Notes: generated from the sequence alone by a model not told the origin. Counted from the stretch's first letter, positions 11,999 to 24,451 are shown. The stretch is DNA of 64,000 bases from Piliocolobus tephrosceles (GCF_002776525.5 NC_045439.1:160363485-160427484); one strand, 5' to 3'. Numbers and translations: made by a program.

Positions 11999-12284
11999 AA
12001 ACCTACCAAGAGAGGGGCCTGATAAACTCCTATGCTTTCTAACACAACCAGGAAGAACTGCATCACAGAGAAAGTGAACTGCAGGAAAGAGCTTCAACAT
12101 GGAACTTAATCCAACGTGATGTCACTGCATCAAACACATCCAGAACACTGCTGAGCTCCTTTTGTGCAGCTGCTACCCAGCTTAGAGTCAACGAATGGCC
12201 CAGAAAAATCTCAATGTAAAATATGAAGCATAATAATTCTAAATTGCTAGAACCCCTAGGTACTAAACAAAACCAGCAAAGTCT

Positions 12285-12363
12285 TCTTTATATATGTGTG
12301 CATGTGTGTGCCCATGTATGTGTGTGTGTGTGTATATATATATATTTCATATATATATGAAAT
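12285..12363 (+). repeat. (TG)n/(TA)n microsatellite with a 20-bp palindrome
   Basis: TG repeats pass into TA repeats and end in the perfect palindrome ATTTCATATATATATGAAAT at 12344-12363. Confidence 0.9.
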
Positions 12364-12379
12364 ACAAGGCCTCAAAATT

Positions 12380-12992
12380 TTTGTAAAAAGTCAGTTTCCA
12401 AGTACAACGTCAGACACAGACTCAGGGATAACCAGGCATAACAGGATGTAAAGCATCATGGAAGAACCAACAAAACAAGAATAGTAACAGACCCACAGGA
12501 AGTTTAAAATCATGCTTGCTGTAATCATAAAGCTAAAGATGCACCTGAAATTTTAGAACAGCTAGAAATGATAAAATGTGACCTAAGAGATTTGGAAAAA
12601 ATAGAGCCTGCATGAAATTTTCAATTAAAAGCTGACTGCATGACTTATTAGCAGATTTGGCAAACACAAAGAGAAAACTAGCAAACTACGAGAAACATGA
12701 GAAAAATGTTTTGAATAAAGCGTGGGAAGATGAAAGGATGAGAGGTGCAGAAGAGAGGGAAGAAACCATAAGGATAGGGGGAAGTCTAACGTGTGTAATC
12801 AGGGCCCCAGAAGAAGAAGAGAGAGAGAATGATGCAGGAGCAATGATTGAATACATAGTAGCTGAGAATGTAGTAAATCTGACTGAAAAGCAACAAACCA
12901 CAGATCCAAGAACTTCAAATAGGGTCAGTGAAGAGAGATTATACCTAGGCACATGACACTAAAATTATGAAAACCAAAGAAAATAAACTCTT
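12380..12992 (+). mobile_element. L1M/HAL1 ORF1-region relic
   Basis: Decayed L1M ORF1-like text: GGGCCCCAGAAGAAGAAGAG in the place of the GVPEGEE motif region, then CACAGATCCAAGAACTTCAA and CCTAGGCACATGACACTAAA. A 99-codon frame survives at 12657-12956. Not functional. Confidence 0.75.
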
Positions 12993-13004
12993 AAAGGGAA
13001 ATTG

Positions 13005-13325
13005 AGGCCAGACGCGGTGGCTCACTCCTGTAATCCCAGCACTTTGGGAGGCTGAGGCGGGCAGATCATGAGGTCAAGAGTTCAAGACCAGCCTGGCCAA
13101 CATGGTGAAACCTCAACTCTACTAAAAATACAAAAATTAGCTGGGTGTGGTGTCACGTGTCTGTAATCCCAGCTACTCGGGAGGCTGAGGCAGGAGAATT
13201 GCTTGAACCCAGGAGGTGGAGGTTGCAGCTTGAACCCGGGAGGCGGAGGTTGCTGTAGGCAGAAATTGCACAACTGCATTCCAGCCTGGGCAACAGAGCA
13301 AGACTCTGTCTCAAAAAAAAAAAAA
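13005..13325 (+). mobile_element. Alu (AluS-like) with an internal 27-bp duplication
   Basis: Perfect 12-bp target duplication AAAGGGAAATTG at 12993-13004 and 13326-13337. In the right arm the 27-bp unit starting CTTGAACCC is present twice (13202-13228, 13229-13255) with three differences. Confidence 0.93.
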
Positions 13326-13403
13326 AAAGGGAAATTGGTAAAACTTGTTACTAGTACACAAAAACTAAAGAAAATACTAAACAGTAGTGTTAAAAGAGAA
13401 GGA

Positions 13404-13550
13404 GGCCAAGCACAGTGGCTCATGCCTGTAATCCAAGCACTTCGGGAGGCCAAGGCAGGAGGATTGCTTGAGGCCAGCAGTTTGAGATGAGCCTGGGAAA
13501 CAGAGCAAGACCCCTATCTCTGCTATAAAAGAGAGAGAGAGAGAAGGAAA
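13404..13550 (+). mobile_element. Alu left monomer (FLAM-like) plus (GA)n
   Basis: Only one monomer is present (GGCCAAGCACAGTGGCTCAT to GACCCCTATCTCTGCTATAA), followed by a GAGAGA tail. Confidence 0.8.
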
Positions 13551-14960
13551 TTGGCTCTGATGAAAGGACTAAGAGGCAGGAAGAAATGAAAAGCAACAAA
13601 AATGGTAAATAAGAAAGTAAATATAAAAGCAGGTAATTTGAATCTTTCTGCAAAAAATACTTCAGATTCAGATGGTTTCACCAGTAAATCTGCCAAAAAT
13701 TTGAGGAAGAAATAATATTCACTTATATAAACTCTTCCAGTAGTGAGAACAAATACTTCTTAATTTATTTTATGAAGCTGGCATGGGCTTGATACTAAAA
13801 CACAATAAACACATTAAAAAACACAAAAGTACAAGTCTATCTTACTTAGGCAAAAATCCTTAATGAAACAGTAGCATACAAATCCCAGAAATACATAAAA
13901 GATAAAACATTAGGAAGATGGATATAGTTCAAGAATTCAAGATTGGTATAGCATTAGAAAAATCAATGTTATTAGACACATTAACACAAAAAGAGAATAA
14001 TCATATGATCAAGTCAACTGAAGCAGAATATGCATTTGATTCAACATCTATTCATGATACTTTCTCTTAGCAGACTAAGAATAAAAGAATCATTCGTTTG
14101 TAAAGGCTATTCACCAATATCCTAATAAGATATCATATACAGTGGTATAATGTTCAAATGTTTCCCCTTACACTTGTATCAGGGAAAGAATGTCTGATAT
14201 CGCCATTTCTATTTAGGACTGTACTGGAGTCCTTGCCACTGCAATTAGGTAAGAAAAAAAATAAAAGTATAATGACTAAAAAGGTAGAAATAATGCTATC
14301 ATAATCCAAAAATAAAACGACTGTGTAGAGGATCTAAAACAATCTTAGAAACTTATTAGAATTAATACATGAGTGGTCAGGTGCAGTGGCTCACGCCTAT
14401 AATCCTAGCACTTTGGGAGGCCGAGGTAGGCGGATCATCTGAGGTCAGGAGTTCAAGACCAGCCTGCTTGGTAAGACCGCACCTCTACTAAAAATACAAA
14501 AAAAAAAAAAAAAAAAAGAAATTATCCAGGTGTGGTGGTGGGTGCCTGTAATCCCAGCTACTCAGGAGGCTGAGGTGGGAGAATTGCTTGAAACTGGGAG
14601 GCGGAGGTTGCAATGAGCCAAGATAGCACCACTGCACTCCAGCCTGGGCAACAGAGCGAGACTCTTGTCAAAAAATAAAAATAAGAATTAATACATGAGT
14701 TTAGCAAAATTTCTGGATACAAGATCATCTACTATGTCTCTATAGACTGTATGAACATACATGCACATGCATGTATACTATATTTACTACATGTAAACAC
14801 ACACATTGAATTCATAAACACACTTTGTAATAAGCTAACAAAATCACTTTGCTAGGAACACAAAATTATAATATCTCAACAAAAGTGTGTAAGTGTATAA
14901 GATCTCAATAAAAGTGTATAAGATCTCAACACTGAAAACCATAAAGTATTATTGAGAGAT
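13551..14960 (+). mobile_element. L1M ORF2 reverse-transcriptase relic, split by an Alu
   Basis: AT-rich sequence following L1M ORF2 order: TTCAGATTCAGATGGTTTCA, ATATGATCAAGTCAACTGAA, and GGAAAGAATGTCTGATATCG. It is interrupted by the Alu at 14374-14684 and continues to 14960. Many stops. Confidence 0.75.
14374..14684 (+). mobile_element. Alu (AluS-like) with 15-bp target duplication
   Basis: Complete Alu. GAATTAATACATGAG at 14359-14373 and 14685-14699 is a perfect target duplication inside the old L1M. Confidence 0.95.
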
Positions 14961-15079
14961 TAAAGATGATGCAAACAAGAGAGAAATAGAGGGAACTGTG
15001 TCCTGTGTTACACAGATCTGGGGTCAGTGCCTGCCTCCACCTGCCGCACTGTAAAAACTAATCGTAAATCCAATATCTG

Positions 15080-16080
15080 GCATCCTATTAAAGATTATCA
15101 GGCATGCAAAGAAGCAAGAAAACCAGGCCCATAATACAGAGAATAAGTAAGTCAGCTTAACCCAACACAGAAGAGCCACAGATGTTAGAATTTGTAGAAA
15201 AGGACATTAAAGCAGTAATTATGCTGGCTTTCCAATAATCAAAAACTTAAGTAGGGCCATGGAAGGTAAAAAAGAGACCCAAAATTGAACTTCTAGAGAT
15301 GAAAGCTACAATATCTGACACAAACAATAAACTGAATGAGATCAACAGTTGATTAGAAACTACAAAAGAAAAATTTAGTGAACTTGAAAAATGTAACCAA
15401 AACTATCCAAACTGAAATACTAAAAGGAAAAAAGAATCAAAAGAGAGGATTGGTAAGTTGTACAACAATTTCAAGAAGCCAATATTCTATTACTTAGAAG
15501 CCCCGAAGAAGGGGAAGGCTATGAAGGAAAATTTGAGTAAATAATAACTGAAAAGTTTCCAAACTTAATGAAAACTATAAACCTAGAGATCCAAGAATCT
15601 CAAACACCCAAATTATGAAGAAAATTACAAGGCACATCATGATCAATTTGCTTAAAACCAGTAATTAAAAAAAAAAAAACCTTGCAAGCAGCTGTGTTAT
15701 GTACAAAGGAACACAAGGACAAGAGCAGATATTTCATTACAAACAATGCAAGCAAGACGACACTTGAGCAACATCTTTAAAGCCACAAAGTGTAAAATAC
15801 GGTCAACCTAGAATTCTGTACCGTGTAAAGATATTTTTGAAAATTAAAAAAGGAGGATGTAAAATAAAGATGTCTGCACATATACAAAAGCTGAAAAAAA
15901 ATCATCACCCACAGATCCACACCAGAAAAAAAAAAATGATAAAGGAAGCCATTCAGGCAAAAGGAAAATATCAGTTGGAAATATGGATCTACACAAAAGA
16001 ATAAAGAGCACAGGAAAAGGCAACTGTGTTTGTTTGTTTGTTTTGTTATTTGACAGCAAGCTCACCCTTAAGCTCTAGGT
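15080..16080 (+). mobile_element. L1M/HAL1 ORF1-region relic
   Basis: AGAAAAGGACATTAAAGCAG, AAGCCCCGAAGAAGGGGAAG, GTCAACCTAGAATTCTGTAC and CAAAAGCTGAAAAAAAATCA occur in the order of HAL1/L1M ORF1. This is a second ORF1-type block in the same orientation as 12380-12992, so the mosaic holds at least two old L1s. Confidence 0.75.
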
Positions 16081-17045
16081 GACTTTAGTGCTCTTTTTAT
16101 GAGCATGGGTAAGTATGTAAGACTTTTTCTTATTACATAAATCTCTGCAATATATAAGCAAAATGTATAATCAAAAATAATAACAATTGTTTACAGCATA
16201 TATATGATGAGGATGACGACGGTAGAAAGTCTGGAAGGAGACAGATGGAAGTACTCCATCGCAAAGTTCTTTTATTATATGTGAACTGAAATAATATCAC
16301 TGAAAGGATAGATCAGGATGAATTAAAGATGTATCCAACAAACCTTGAAGTAACCTCTAATGAAGAGGTACAACTAATGAGAGAAAAAAGAAGGAGAAAA
16401 AAAAGAAAAGGGTCACAAAGAGAAGATGGGAAAACAACTAGCAAGATGATAGGCTTAAATCTAATCATGGTATTAATCACATTAAATGCAAAAGCTTTAC
16501 ACATTTCAATTAAAAGGCAGAGACCCTTTAAAAAAATAAGCAAAACACTCAATTTCTTACTGCTAAAAAAATGCACTTTAAATACAAGATGCAAATATGT
16601 AAGATTATGCTGAAACTAGTCAAAAGAAAGCTAAAATGGCTATATCGCTATCAGACAAAGTAAGTTTCAAAGCAGAGAATATTGCCAGACATTTAAAAAA
16701 GGGCCAAAATGCCCCTAACAACAAAGCTTCAAAATAAATGAAGCAAAACTGACAGACCTGCAAAGAGAAATACACATATCTGCATTATGTTCAGAGGTTC
16801 AATAGCCCTTTCCAATAATTCCTAGAAAAAAATGGCATAAAATTAGCAAGAACACAGAAGACTTGAAAAACACCATCAGCCAGTGTCACCTGTTTGACAT
16901 CTATAAAATACTCCACCTCAAGACAGCAGAATGCACAGTCTTCTCAAAAGCACACAGAGCATTTAGCAAGATAGACCAATATTTTAGGTCCTAAAACAAG
17001 TGTCAACAAGTTTACCATAACTCACATTATACAAAATATTTCCCA
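16081..17045 (+). mobile_element. L1M inter-ORF and ORF2 endonuclease relic
   Basis: From about 16490 the order matches the L1M endonuclease: AATTAAAAGGCAGAGACCC, GCTATCAGACAAAGTAAGTT, ACTCCACCTCAAGACAGCAG and AGCAAGATAGACCAATATTT. Frameshifted and stop-ridden. A 94-codon frame (16329-16613) is part of this relic. Confidence 0.7.
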
Positions 17046-17059
17046 TTTGTCTGGGTAAT

Positions 17060-18025
17060 ATTTTTTTTTTGATTTGACCCCAAAAGGACGGGCAAGAAAA
17101 ACAAAAATAGACAAGTTTGGTAATATCAAACGTAAAAGCTGCACAGCAAAAGAACAATTAACAGTGTGCAGAGACAACCTGCGAATGGGGAGAAAGTATC
17201 TGCGAGCCATATATCCATTATTGCAAGCTATTATTGAATAATAATGGATTAATGTCCAAAGTATACAAGGAGCTCAAACACCCAATAGCAAGAAAACAAA
17301 GAATCAAAGTAAAGAATGGGCAAGGGATCTGAATAAACAATTCTTAGAAGAAGACATACAAATGGCCCAAAGACTTATGAAAAAATGCTCAACATCACTA
17401 ATCATCAGGAAAATGCAAATTAGAACCACAATGAGATATGCTATCATATGTCAGAATGACTATTATAAAAAAGATAAAAGATATCAAATGTTGGTGAGGA
17501 TGTAGACAAAGGGAACACTCATGCGCTGTTGATGGAAATGTAAATTAGTGCAGCAATTATGGAAAACTATATGGAGGTTCCCCCAAAACTAAAAATAGAA
17601 TTACCATATGAACCAACAATCTCCCTTCTGGGTATTTATGCAAAAGATTTGAAATCAGTTTGCCAAAGAGATGTCTGCACTCCCATGTTCATTGAAGCAT
17701 GATTCACAATAATGGAATCAACCCAAGTGTCCATCAACAGATGAATGAATAAAGAAAATATGGTATATATACACAATGAAATACTATTCAGCTTTAAAAA
17801 GAAGGAAATTCTGTCATTTGCAACAACATGGATGGAATTAGACAACATTATGCTAAGTAAAATAAGCCAGGCACAGAGACAAATATTTCATATACTCACT
17901 TATGTGTGGAATCTAAAGCAACCAAACTCAGAAGCAGAGAGTAGAACTGGTAGAACTGAGGTTACAGAGGCTGGGAGTTGGGGGAGATGGGGAGATAATG
18001 GTCAAAGGGTACAACATCTCAGGTA
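17060..18025 (+). mobile_element. L1 ORF2 3' part (L1MA/L1PB age)
   Basis: ORF2 C-terminal half up to the end of the gene: GGATCTGAATAAACAATTCT, GTGTCCATCAACAGATGAAT and AAATATGGTATATATACACA. Its end is mirrored by an inverted copy at 18760-18985. Confidence 0.85.
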
Positions 18026-18440
18026 GACCACACTATTTTGACCTCTGTAGTCTTGTAGTAAACTTTGGAGTCAAGATATGTGAATCTTCCAATTTCATTC
18101 TTCTCTTTCAAGATTGTTTTTGCTATATGGGGAAATCTTATAATTCTACATAAATTTGAGGATTGCCTTTTTTATTTCTGCAAAAATTCATTATGGTTTT
18201 GACAGAGATCACATTGTATCAGTAGATTGCTTTGAGTAGTATGGCATCCTAACAATATGAAATTTTCCTATCCACGAACGTAGGATGTCTTTTCATTTAT
18301 TTAAGTCTTTTAAAATTTTTTCAGCTACATTTTATAGTTTTCAGTATATAAGTCTTTCACCCCCTTGCTGAAATTTCTTCTAGGTATTTTATTATTCTAG
18401 ATGCTGTTTTCTCTAATCGTTTGTTTTATTTTGTGACTTT
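18026..18440 (-). mobile_element. L1 ORF2 middle part, reverse orientation
   Basis: GACCTCTGTAGTCTTGTAGT and CTTGCTGAAATTTCTTCTAG are the reverse complement of L1 ORF2 just after the reverse transcriptase. It abuts a plus-strand L1 piece, as in a 5'-inverted or rearranged insertion. Confidence 0.7.
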
Positions 18441-19005
18441 TGTTGTCAACTAATCACTTATAATTGTATAAATTTATGGGGTACAAAGTAATGGTATGAT
18501 TTGTGAATACAATATAGAATAACTAAATTAAGCTAGTTAACATATGTATCACTCCAAGTGCCTGAAGATTTTGTGGTAAGCACGTTTGAAATTTACCCTC
18601 TAGGTAATTTTGAAATGTATAGTATTCCATTACTAACTATATTCACCACAGTGTACAACAGAACTCAAAAAATGTGTATTTATTCCTCCTGTCTACCTGA
18701 GATTTTGCTCCCTTTGACCATCATCTATCTTCCTATCTCCCCCATTCCCCAGCCTCTGTAGCCACAGTTCGACTCTCTGCTTCTGAGTATGATTGCTTTG
18801 GATTCCACGTGTAAGTGAGTACATGAGATATTTGTCTCTGTGCCTGGCTTATTTTACTTAACATAATGTTGTCTAACTCCATCCATGTTGTTGCAAATGA
18901 CAGAATTTCCTTCTTTTTAAAGCTGAATAGTATTTCACTGTGTTTGTATACCACATTTTCTTTATTTATTCATCTGTTGATGGACACTTAGGTTGATTCC
19001 CTGAG
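18441..19005 (-). mobile_element. L1 3' UTR and ORF2 C-terminus, reverse orientation
   Basis: The L1 3' UTR (TTATGGGGTACAAAGTAATG) is at left and the ORF2 end (CATCTGTTGATGGACACTTA) at right. This is a 5'-truncated L1MA/L1PB-age copy on the minus strand. Confidence 0.85.
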
Positions 19006-19224
19006 ACGCCCTGAGGAACACAGGAAAAGGCACCCCTAACTGCACCCCCAAACAAGTCACTCTTAAGGGCAGGGCTGTAATTTTTGCTCCATTTTTCAGA
19101 ACTTCTTGTGCTTAGTTCCATAAAAGACTTGAGTCAAGTTCCCAAGAATATGGCTGAACAGAAGTGTACATTGCCCCCCATCCGTGGCTAGCATAAATAA
19201 AGGGCTGAAGTTTATATATATATA

Positions 19225-19533
19225 TATGTTAAAGACAGGGTCTCTGTCACCCAGGTTGGAGGGTACTGCCGTGATCAGAGCTCACCATAACGTTGACCTC
19301 CTAGGCTCAAGGGATCCTCCCACCCTAGCCTCCCAAATAGCTATGACTACAGATGTACACCACCGCACTCAGCTAATTTTTTGTTCTTGTAGAGACAAGA
19401 TAAAAAAAATGCTGTAGCGATGGGAGTCTTGCCGTGTTGCCTAGGCTGGTCTCAAACTCCTGGCCTCAAGCAATCCTCCTGCCTTTGCCTTCCAACATGC
19501 AGAGATGACAGGTGTGAACCACTGTGCATTCAT
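19225..19533 (-). mobile_element. Alu (AluJ-like)
   Basis: Diverged two-arm Alu, CTCAAGGGATCCTCCCACCC. A younger Alu is inserted directly at its 5' end. Confidence 0.85.
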
Positions 19534-19546
19534 GGGCTGCAGTTTT

Positions 19547-19857
19547 TTATTTTGTGTGTTTGTTTTGTTTTTGTTTGTTTGTTTTTTTAGATGGAGTCAC
19601 GCTTTGTCACCAGGCTGGAATGCAGTGGCATGATCTTGGCTCACTGCAACCTCCGCCTCCTGGGTTCAAGTGATTCTCCTGCCTCAGCTTCCCGAGTAGC
19701 TGGGACAGCAGGTGCGTGCCACCATGCCCAGCTAATTTGTTTGCATATTTAGTAGAGATGGGATTTCACCGTGTTGGCCAGGATGGTCTTGATTTCTTGA
19801 CCTTGTGATCCGCCTGCCTCGACCTCAAAAGTGCTGGAATTACAGGTGTGAGCCACC
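19547..19857 (-). mobile_element. Alu (AluS/Y-like) with target duplication
   Basis: Complete Alu between perfect 13-bp copies of GGGCTGCAGTTTT (19534-19546 and 19858-19870). Confidence 0.94.
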
Positions 19858-19870
19858 GGGCTGCAGTTTT

Positions 19871-21797
19871 AAAGGGAACTGACAGCAGTTGTCATAAGTG
19901 GTTACTACTTCAGGAGGGCGTGAACTCCAGCTTTTGGAATTCACAGATTTAGATCTGTGTGTTCTTTTTTCTTACACACATAGGTAAGACAGGCTTAGGT
20001 GTCTGGGTCAGACAGAAAATGGAAAATCGTTGGCTAAGTTGGTCAAGGCGATCTCAGAGGCAAAGTTATCCCGGCCCTGAGAGACCCAGGATCCAACATA
20101 AAAATGGGATTCCTCATTTCTCACGCTCTAAGTGCTCTAAGTACTTGCCTTCTAGCAGACCTGCCTTTTTCATGTATATTTGGCCCTGTAACCTGCAGAT
20201 ATTTACAGAAGTGGAAAAATCTTACTAAAGATAATTCAGAATTTTGACAGTCGTTTTGTAAAATGTTCCGGGTGAACAAAACTATTGAAGAGTGCACCTG
20301 AGTCCTGGGCTCCACAAATTGGGCAGAGGGAATGGGATTCTTATTGGCATTCAGGATCCTCAAAGAGACAACAGGATTCCAAAATAGCCTTTTGTAAAGA
20401 TTCACTACAAAAAGCTAATGAAAAGCTAAAAATGCAAGAGATTCCCCATACCCTAGCCTACTTTGTCTGAATATTCATGATCTACTCCTGAATATTCATA
20501 GGCTAACACCCTGTCTGAATCGCCTTTTTCCTTTGAAATAGCAGTTAAACGGTTTCCTTATAAGAACTACCCAAAAATTCAGGAGATAATCCCCAACTGA
20601 CTTATACTCCCAAGACAGAAATAGAGCTCAGGGCCATAGTTCAAACATTTCCTAAACCTAGGAAAGACCTTTGGAAGTTTTCTAAATAATTCAAGGTCTT
20701 AATTGTGACACATGACCTCTGGATACCTGACCGCTACCAACTAATACACGTGTTGGTGGGACTGGGGAGGCCCAAAAGTGAATGAAAGAGGCACACTGAT
20801 ATTTTCTGAGAATGAGAGGAACCTGAGAAGCCTCACTGGACTGCTTATGGGCCAGGCAATGCTGAAGCAGCACAAATGAGCTTTTGAGAGCCATTCCCAA
20901 AGTGTTTCAGCTCCATGGTAACCAACAAGCTAGAACAGTTTGGGGACTGCCCTGGAGCACTTTCTAATAGGTGACCCCTAAACAACAGTTTCCAAAACAT
21001 TGTTGCCACTTGTGCAAACAACCAGGACACTAGAAAAGGGGCTGTCTCAAAGATTCCCAAGAAAGCCCCTAAGAGCAGTCTGCCCAGCCTCTGACAATGG
21101 CCTCCATGTTAACCACCAGGACAAATGGGCCTCTGAGGGAAGCGCCAGGGGACTTCTACCCAAGATTCTTTGCCCATTCATTAGTAGGCTCTACCCCTAA
21201 GTCAATAATCTAATTGAGAAACAAAGCTGAAAAGTCCACCTCTGGAACTAAACCTGTCTTTAAAATACAGTTTTCTGACATTCAGTTAGCTAATTTTGAA
21301 ACTCTTTGTAAAAGAAATTTACGTCTATAAAGGAAACCTCCATTTGTAAGGGTGTCTCCTTCTCTGTACTTACACCACTAGAAACTTTTACTTTGGGAAA
21401 GACATCAGCTCAACCTTTACATGACAAACCTTACCTTTCTTTAATGTACTTTTCCTGCCCATCTTGCCTTAACTGGGCTTTTACCCCTTCTTTGTTTTGG
21501 CAAATGATAGTATCTAGATCTGAGTTCAGTTCATTGTTTACCTTGTTTCATTTCAGAGTCATCCCTTTGAGAGTGCAAATTTAGGGTTGCCCAGCTAGCA
21601 ATTGTTCAGGACAATGGAACAGGGAAGCAGAAGACTGACAGTCGAAGGAAGGAGAGAACACTGGCAAATGAAGAATCTTGTAAGATCTGCTTCTATCTGT
21701 GTGTGTCTATACATCTGTATGTGTTCTATGTATGTGATATTTCTCTGCCAAAATATGTGAGAGCTCTGATTAATTGGCTTAAAGAAAAGTGAGTGCT
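19871..21797 (+). mobile_element. ERV1 (gammaretrovirus-like) internal relic with gag capsid trace
   Basis: At 20615-20770 the plus strand reads a gag capsid-like peptide with RAIVQTFP followed by RYQLIHVLVG. This matches the conserved ELRAIV...LYQLV block of gammaretroviral capsids. The frame is broken by an in-frame TAA at 20687-20689. The rest of the block shows no long ORF and I cannot assign it residue by residue. It lies upstream of an LTR on the same strand. Family name uncertain (PRIMA4/MER4-like suspected). It is a dead fossil. Confidence 0.6.
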
Positions 21798-22096
21798 GGC
21801 CGGGCGCGGTGGCTCACGCCTGTAATCCCAGCACTTTGGGAGGCCAAGGTGGGTGGATCACGAGGTCAGGAGATCGAGACCATCCTGGCTAATACGGTGA
21901 AACCCTGTCTCTACTAAAAATACAAAAAATTAGCTGGGCTTGGTGGTGGGCGCCTGTAGTCCCAGCTACTTGGGAGGCTGAGGTAGGAGAAAGGCATGAA
22001 CCCAGGAGGCAGAGCTTGTAGTGAGCCAAGATCGTGCCACTGCACTCCAGCCTGGGCAACAGAGTGAGACTCCATCTCAAAGAAAAAAAAAAAAAA
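21798..22096 (+). mobile_element. Alu (AluY-like) with target duplication
   Basis: Complete young-looking Alu starting GGCCGGGCGCGGTGGCTCAC. The flank AAGAAAAGTGAGTGCT recurs after the tail as AAGAAAAGTGAATGCT, one mismatch. Confidence 0.93.
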
Positions 22097-23190
22097 AGAA
22101 AGAAAAGAAAAGTGAATGCTTAAATCAAACATTCTATCAGAAAGAAACAACAACTCAAATGACTTTTGATTCACGTTACCTGGGTAAATCTTTGGTAAAC
22201 AAAACTGGTTTCATGTTGCTTGTTTAATGAAAACAGTTGTGTCTTCTCGTCAGCAAAATACCCGTGTATTTAACTTTAAGGTTTTTGCTTAGGTGCTGAC
22301 TAACATTTGCATGTTGTAAAAATAGTTCACAGGGAAGACTTAAGATGATGGCTAGTTTAGTTCAATGTCTCACAGAATTTTCATAAATAGCTCAAATATA
22401 ACTGTTAAAATGAGTAAATTAGGTACATTCAAACAGCCATAAATATCTGTAAATGAATTCTTCAGTTTAAAAAATCTTTTTGGTAACTTAAAACCTTAAA
22501 GTGAAATTAAGTAATAGATACTCATTAAATGTTTAGGTCATTTCTTGATAAGTTAAAATACTAAGCATTCATCATTAAACATAAGTTAAAAGTTTATATA
22601 CTTTGACATCTTGTTTTTATATGGTAGAGAGCAGCTAAATATATTTGGGTCTGTTAGTAAACATGAAACAACTGTTCTGTGAGGAAGTTACATGTTTCTA
22701 GTAATTATAAAATGTAAATTCATAAAATGTTGGTACGTGACAAATAAAAATTGCATATTTCCTAGGTTTTCACAAATCATAAAGGTTAAAATTTAGAGGT
22801 TAAAATTCTAATTAATATATCTAATTAGAACTGCTAGAGAAAAGGAAAACAATTTTGTATGCAAAATGTACAAAGAAAGTAAGATGTGTTTTTGGTGAGA
22901 AAAATCTTGAGAAGATAGGAGGATATATTTTATGTTAAAAAAGAGCAATTCTATCTAATTCAAAGGTTATTTAGAAGTTTTTATCAAAATACAGATTTAA
23001 GAAGGAAATAGAAAAAAGGCAGAAAGGAGCAGTAAATAGGAGAGATGTGAAAAATGGTATGAGGATTTATTTTTGGTAAAAAGATTAAAAAGCTGAAAAA
23101 AGAGAGTAATTTATTTATTTTGCATGAGAGATAACTTTGTGTCGTCCAAATGGTTAGATATGAGTTCTAAATTTCTTTTCAGAGTTAGTG
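22097..23190 (+). mobile_element. AT-rich block before the ERV1 LTR, probably ERV internal
   Basis: Strongly AT-rich, no ORF of note. Assigned to the ERV mainly by position between the gag-bearing part and the LTR and by its resemblance to non-coding 3' regions of primate ERV1s. Weak. Confidence 0.4.
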
Positions 23191-23605
23191 TGTCAGTATG
23201 TTCAATTCCTTGCCTTCTACTTTTAAACTTAACATCCTCGTAAAGCAAACTTTTTCGATTACCTACACCACCCTGACTCATTCCGATCACCTGCTCCACC
23301 CTAACTCATTCCAATTACCTGCCACCTGCTCTGCCCTCACCCCATCATTCTCTTTAAATTACCCAATTGGAATTAGCTTAGCCTGTGCGGTCTAACTCTA
23401 GCCAACAGGGGAACGACATAGCAGCAGCGGCCCCGTGTGTCAGGGACAAGAACCCCTTCCCCTCCCTTGTCCAAATGTGTGCTCGCCATTGTTCCATCCG
23501 TAAGGGCACACCCTTCTATACAGAAGTAACTTGCCTTGCTGAGAATTAAAAGGAAAATTTTATTTTCGAGTGCTATTTCTTTTGCAGCACCGAAACTTTA
23601 TATAT
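23191..23605 (+). mobile_element. ERV1-type LTR
   Basis: Opens TGTCAGTATG. It holds repeated CCACCCTGACTCATTCC-like units (23266-23321), a gammaretroviral U3/R layout with GGCACACCCTTCTATACAGA, and ends GCACCGAAACTTTAT. The family looks like a PRIMA4/MER4-type LTR, not certain. Confidence 0.65.
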
Positions 23606-23880
23606 AACAATATATATAACAAAATATAAAGGGAAAAGGCAAGTAAGTTTTTATCCTCAGGTAGAAGGCATAGGACAAAATGGAAGGTTTAAGCAAGATG
23701 TAGGTTTGTGCAAGATTAATCTCATGAAAAGAATTTTGTGTGATCAGGTTGACTAAATTAGAAAATTTAAGTTTTCAAAGAAACTGAGCATTAATATGGA
23801 AAGTACACCAATGGGAGGGAGGAGTTTGAGCCTCTGTGTTAGAACAAGGAGCATTGCTCTGCCCTTAACAGAAAACTGTG

Positions 23881-24176
23881 GGCCGGGTGTGGTGGCTCAG
23901 GCCTGTAATCCCAGCACTTCTGGAGGCCGAAGGGGTGGATTGCTTGAGACCAAGAGTTTGAGATCAGCCTGGGCAATATGGTGAGTTCCTGTGTCTACAA
24001 AAAGTTTTTAAGAAAATTAGTCGAGCATGGTGGCACATGCCTGTAGTTCCATCTATTCAGGAGGCTGAGGTGGAGAATCGCTTGAGCCTGGGAGGTGGAG
24101 GTGGCAGTCAGCCAAGATCACACTACTGTACTCCAGCCTGGGTGACAGAGCAAAACCCTGTCTCAAAAAAAAAAAG
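23881..24176 (+). mobile_element. Alu (AluJ/S-like)
   Basis: Two-arm Alu, GGCCGGGTGTGGTGGCTCAG to a short A-tail. Diverged. Confidence 0.9.
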
Positions 24177-24327
24177 TGAAATGTTTTTCTTTACCTTTTA
24201 GGTAACTGGCCTAGGAAACGGATTCTGTGTTTAATCAAGATAATTTCTTGTGCTTTGTGTCTTTGAAATCTGACACTTTGGTTTTATTTCATAAGATCTG
24301 TGTTCCTATCTGATCGTGTAATTTTAT

Positions 24328-24451
24328 TTTTTTCTTTGAGATGGAGTCTCGCTTTGTCACCAGGCTGAGTACAGTGGCGCGATCTTGGCTCACTGCAACC
24401 TCTACCTCCGGGGTTCAAGCAATTCGCCTGCCTCAGCCTCCTGAGTAGCTA
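24328..24451 (-). mobile_element. 5'-truncated Alu
   Basis: Right-arm-type fragment (GAGATGGAGTCTCGCTTTGT to CCTGAGTAGCT) between short TGTAATTT repeats. Confidence 0.85.

Noticed and set aside
12657..12956. A 99-codon Lys/Glu-rich ORF as a small gene
   Set aside because: It is the coiled-coil part of a decayed L1M/HAL1 ORF1.
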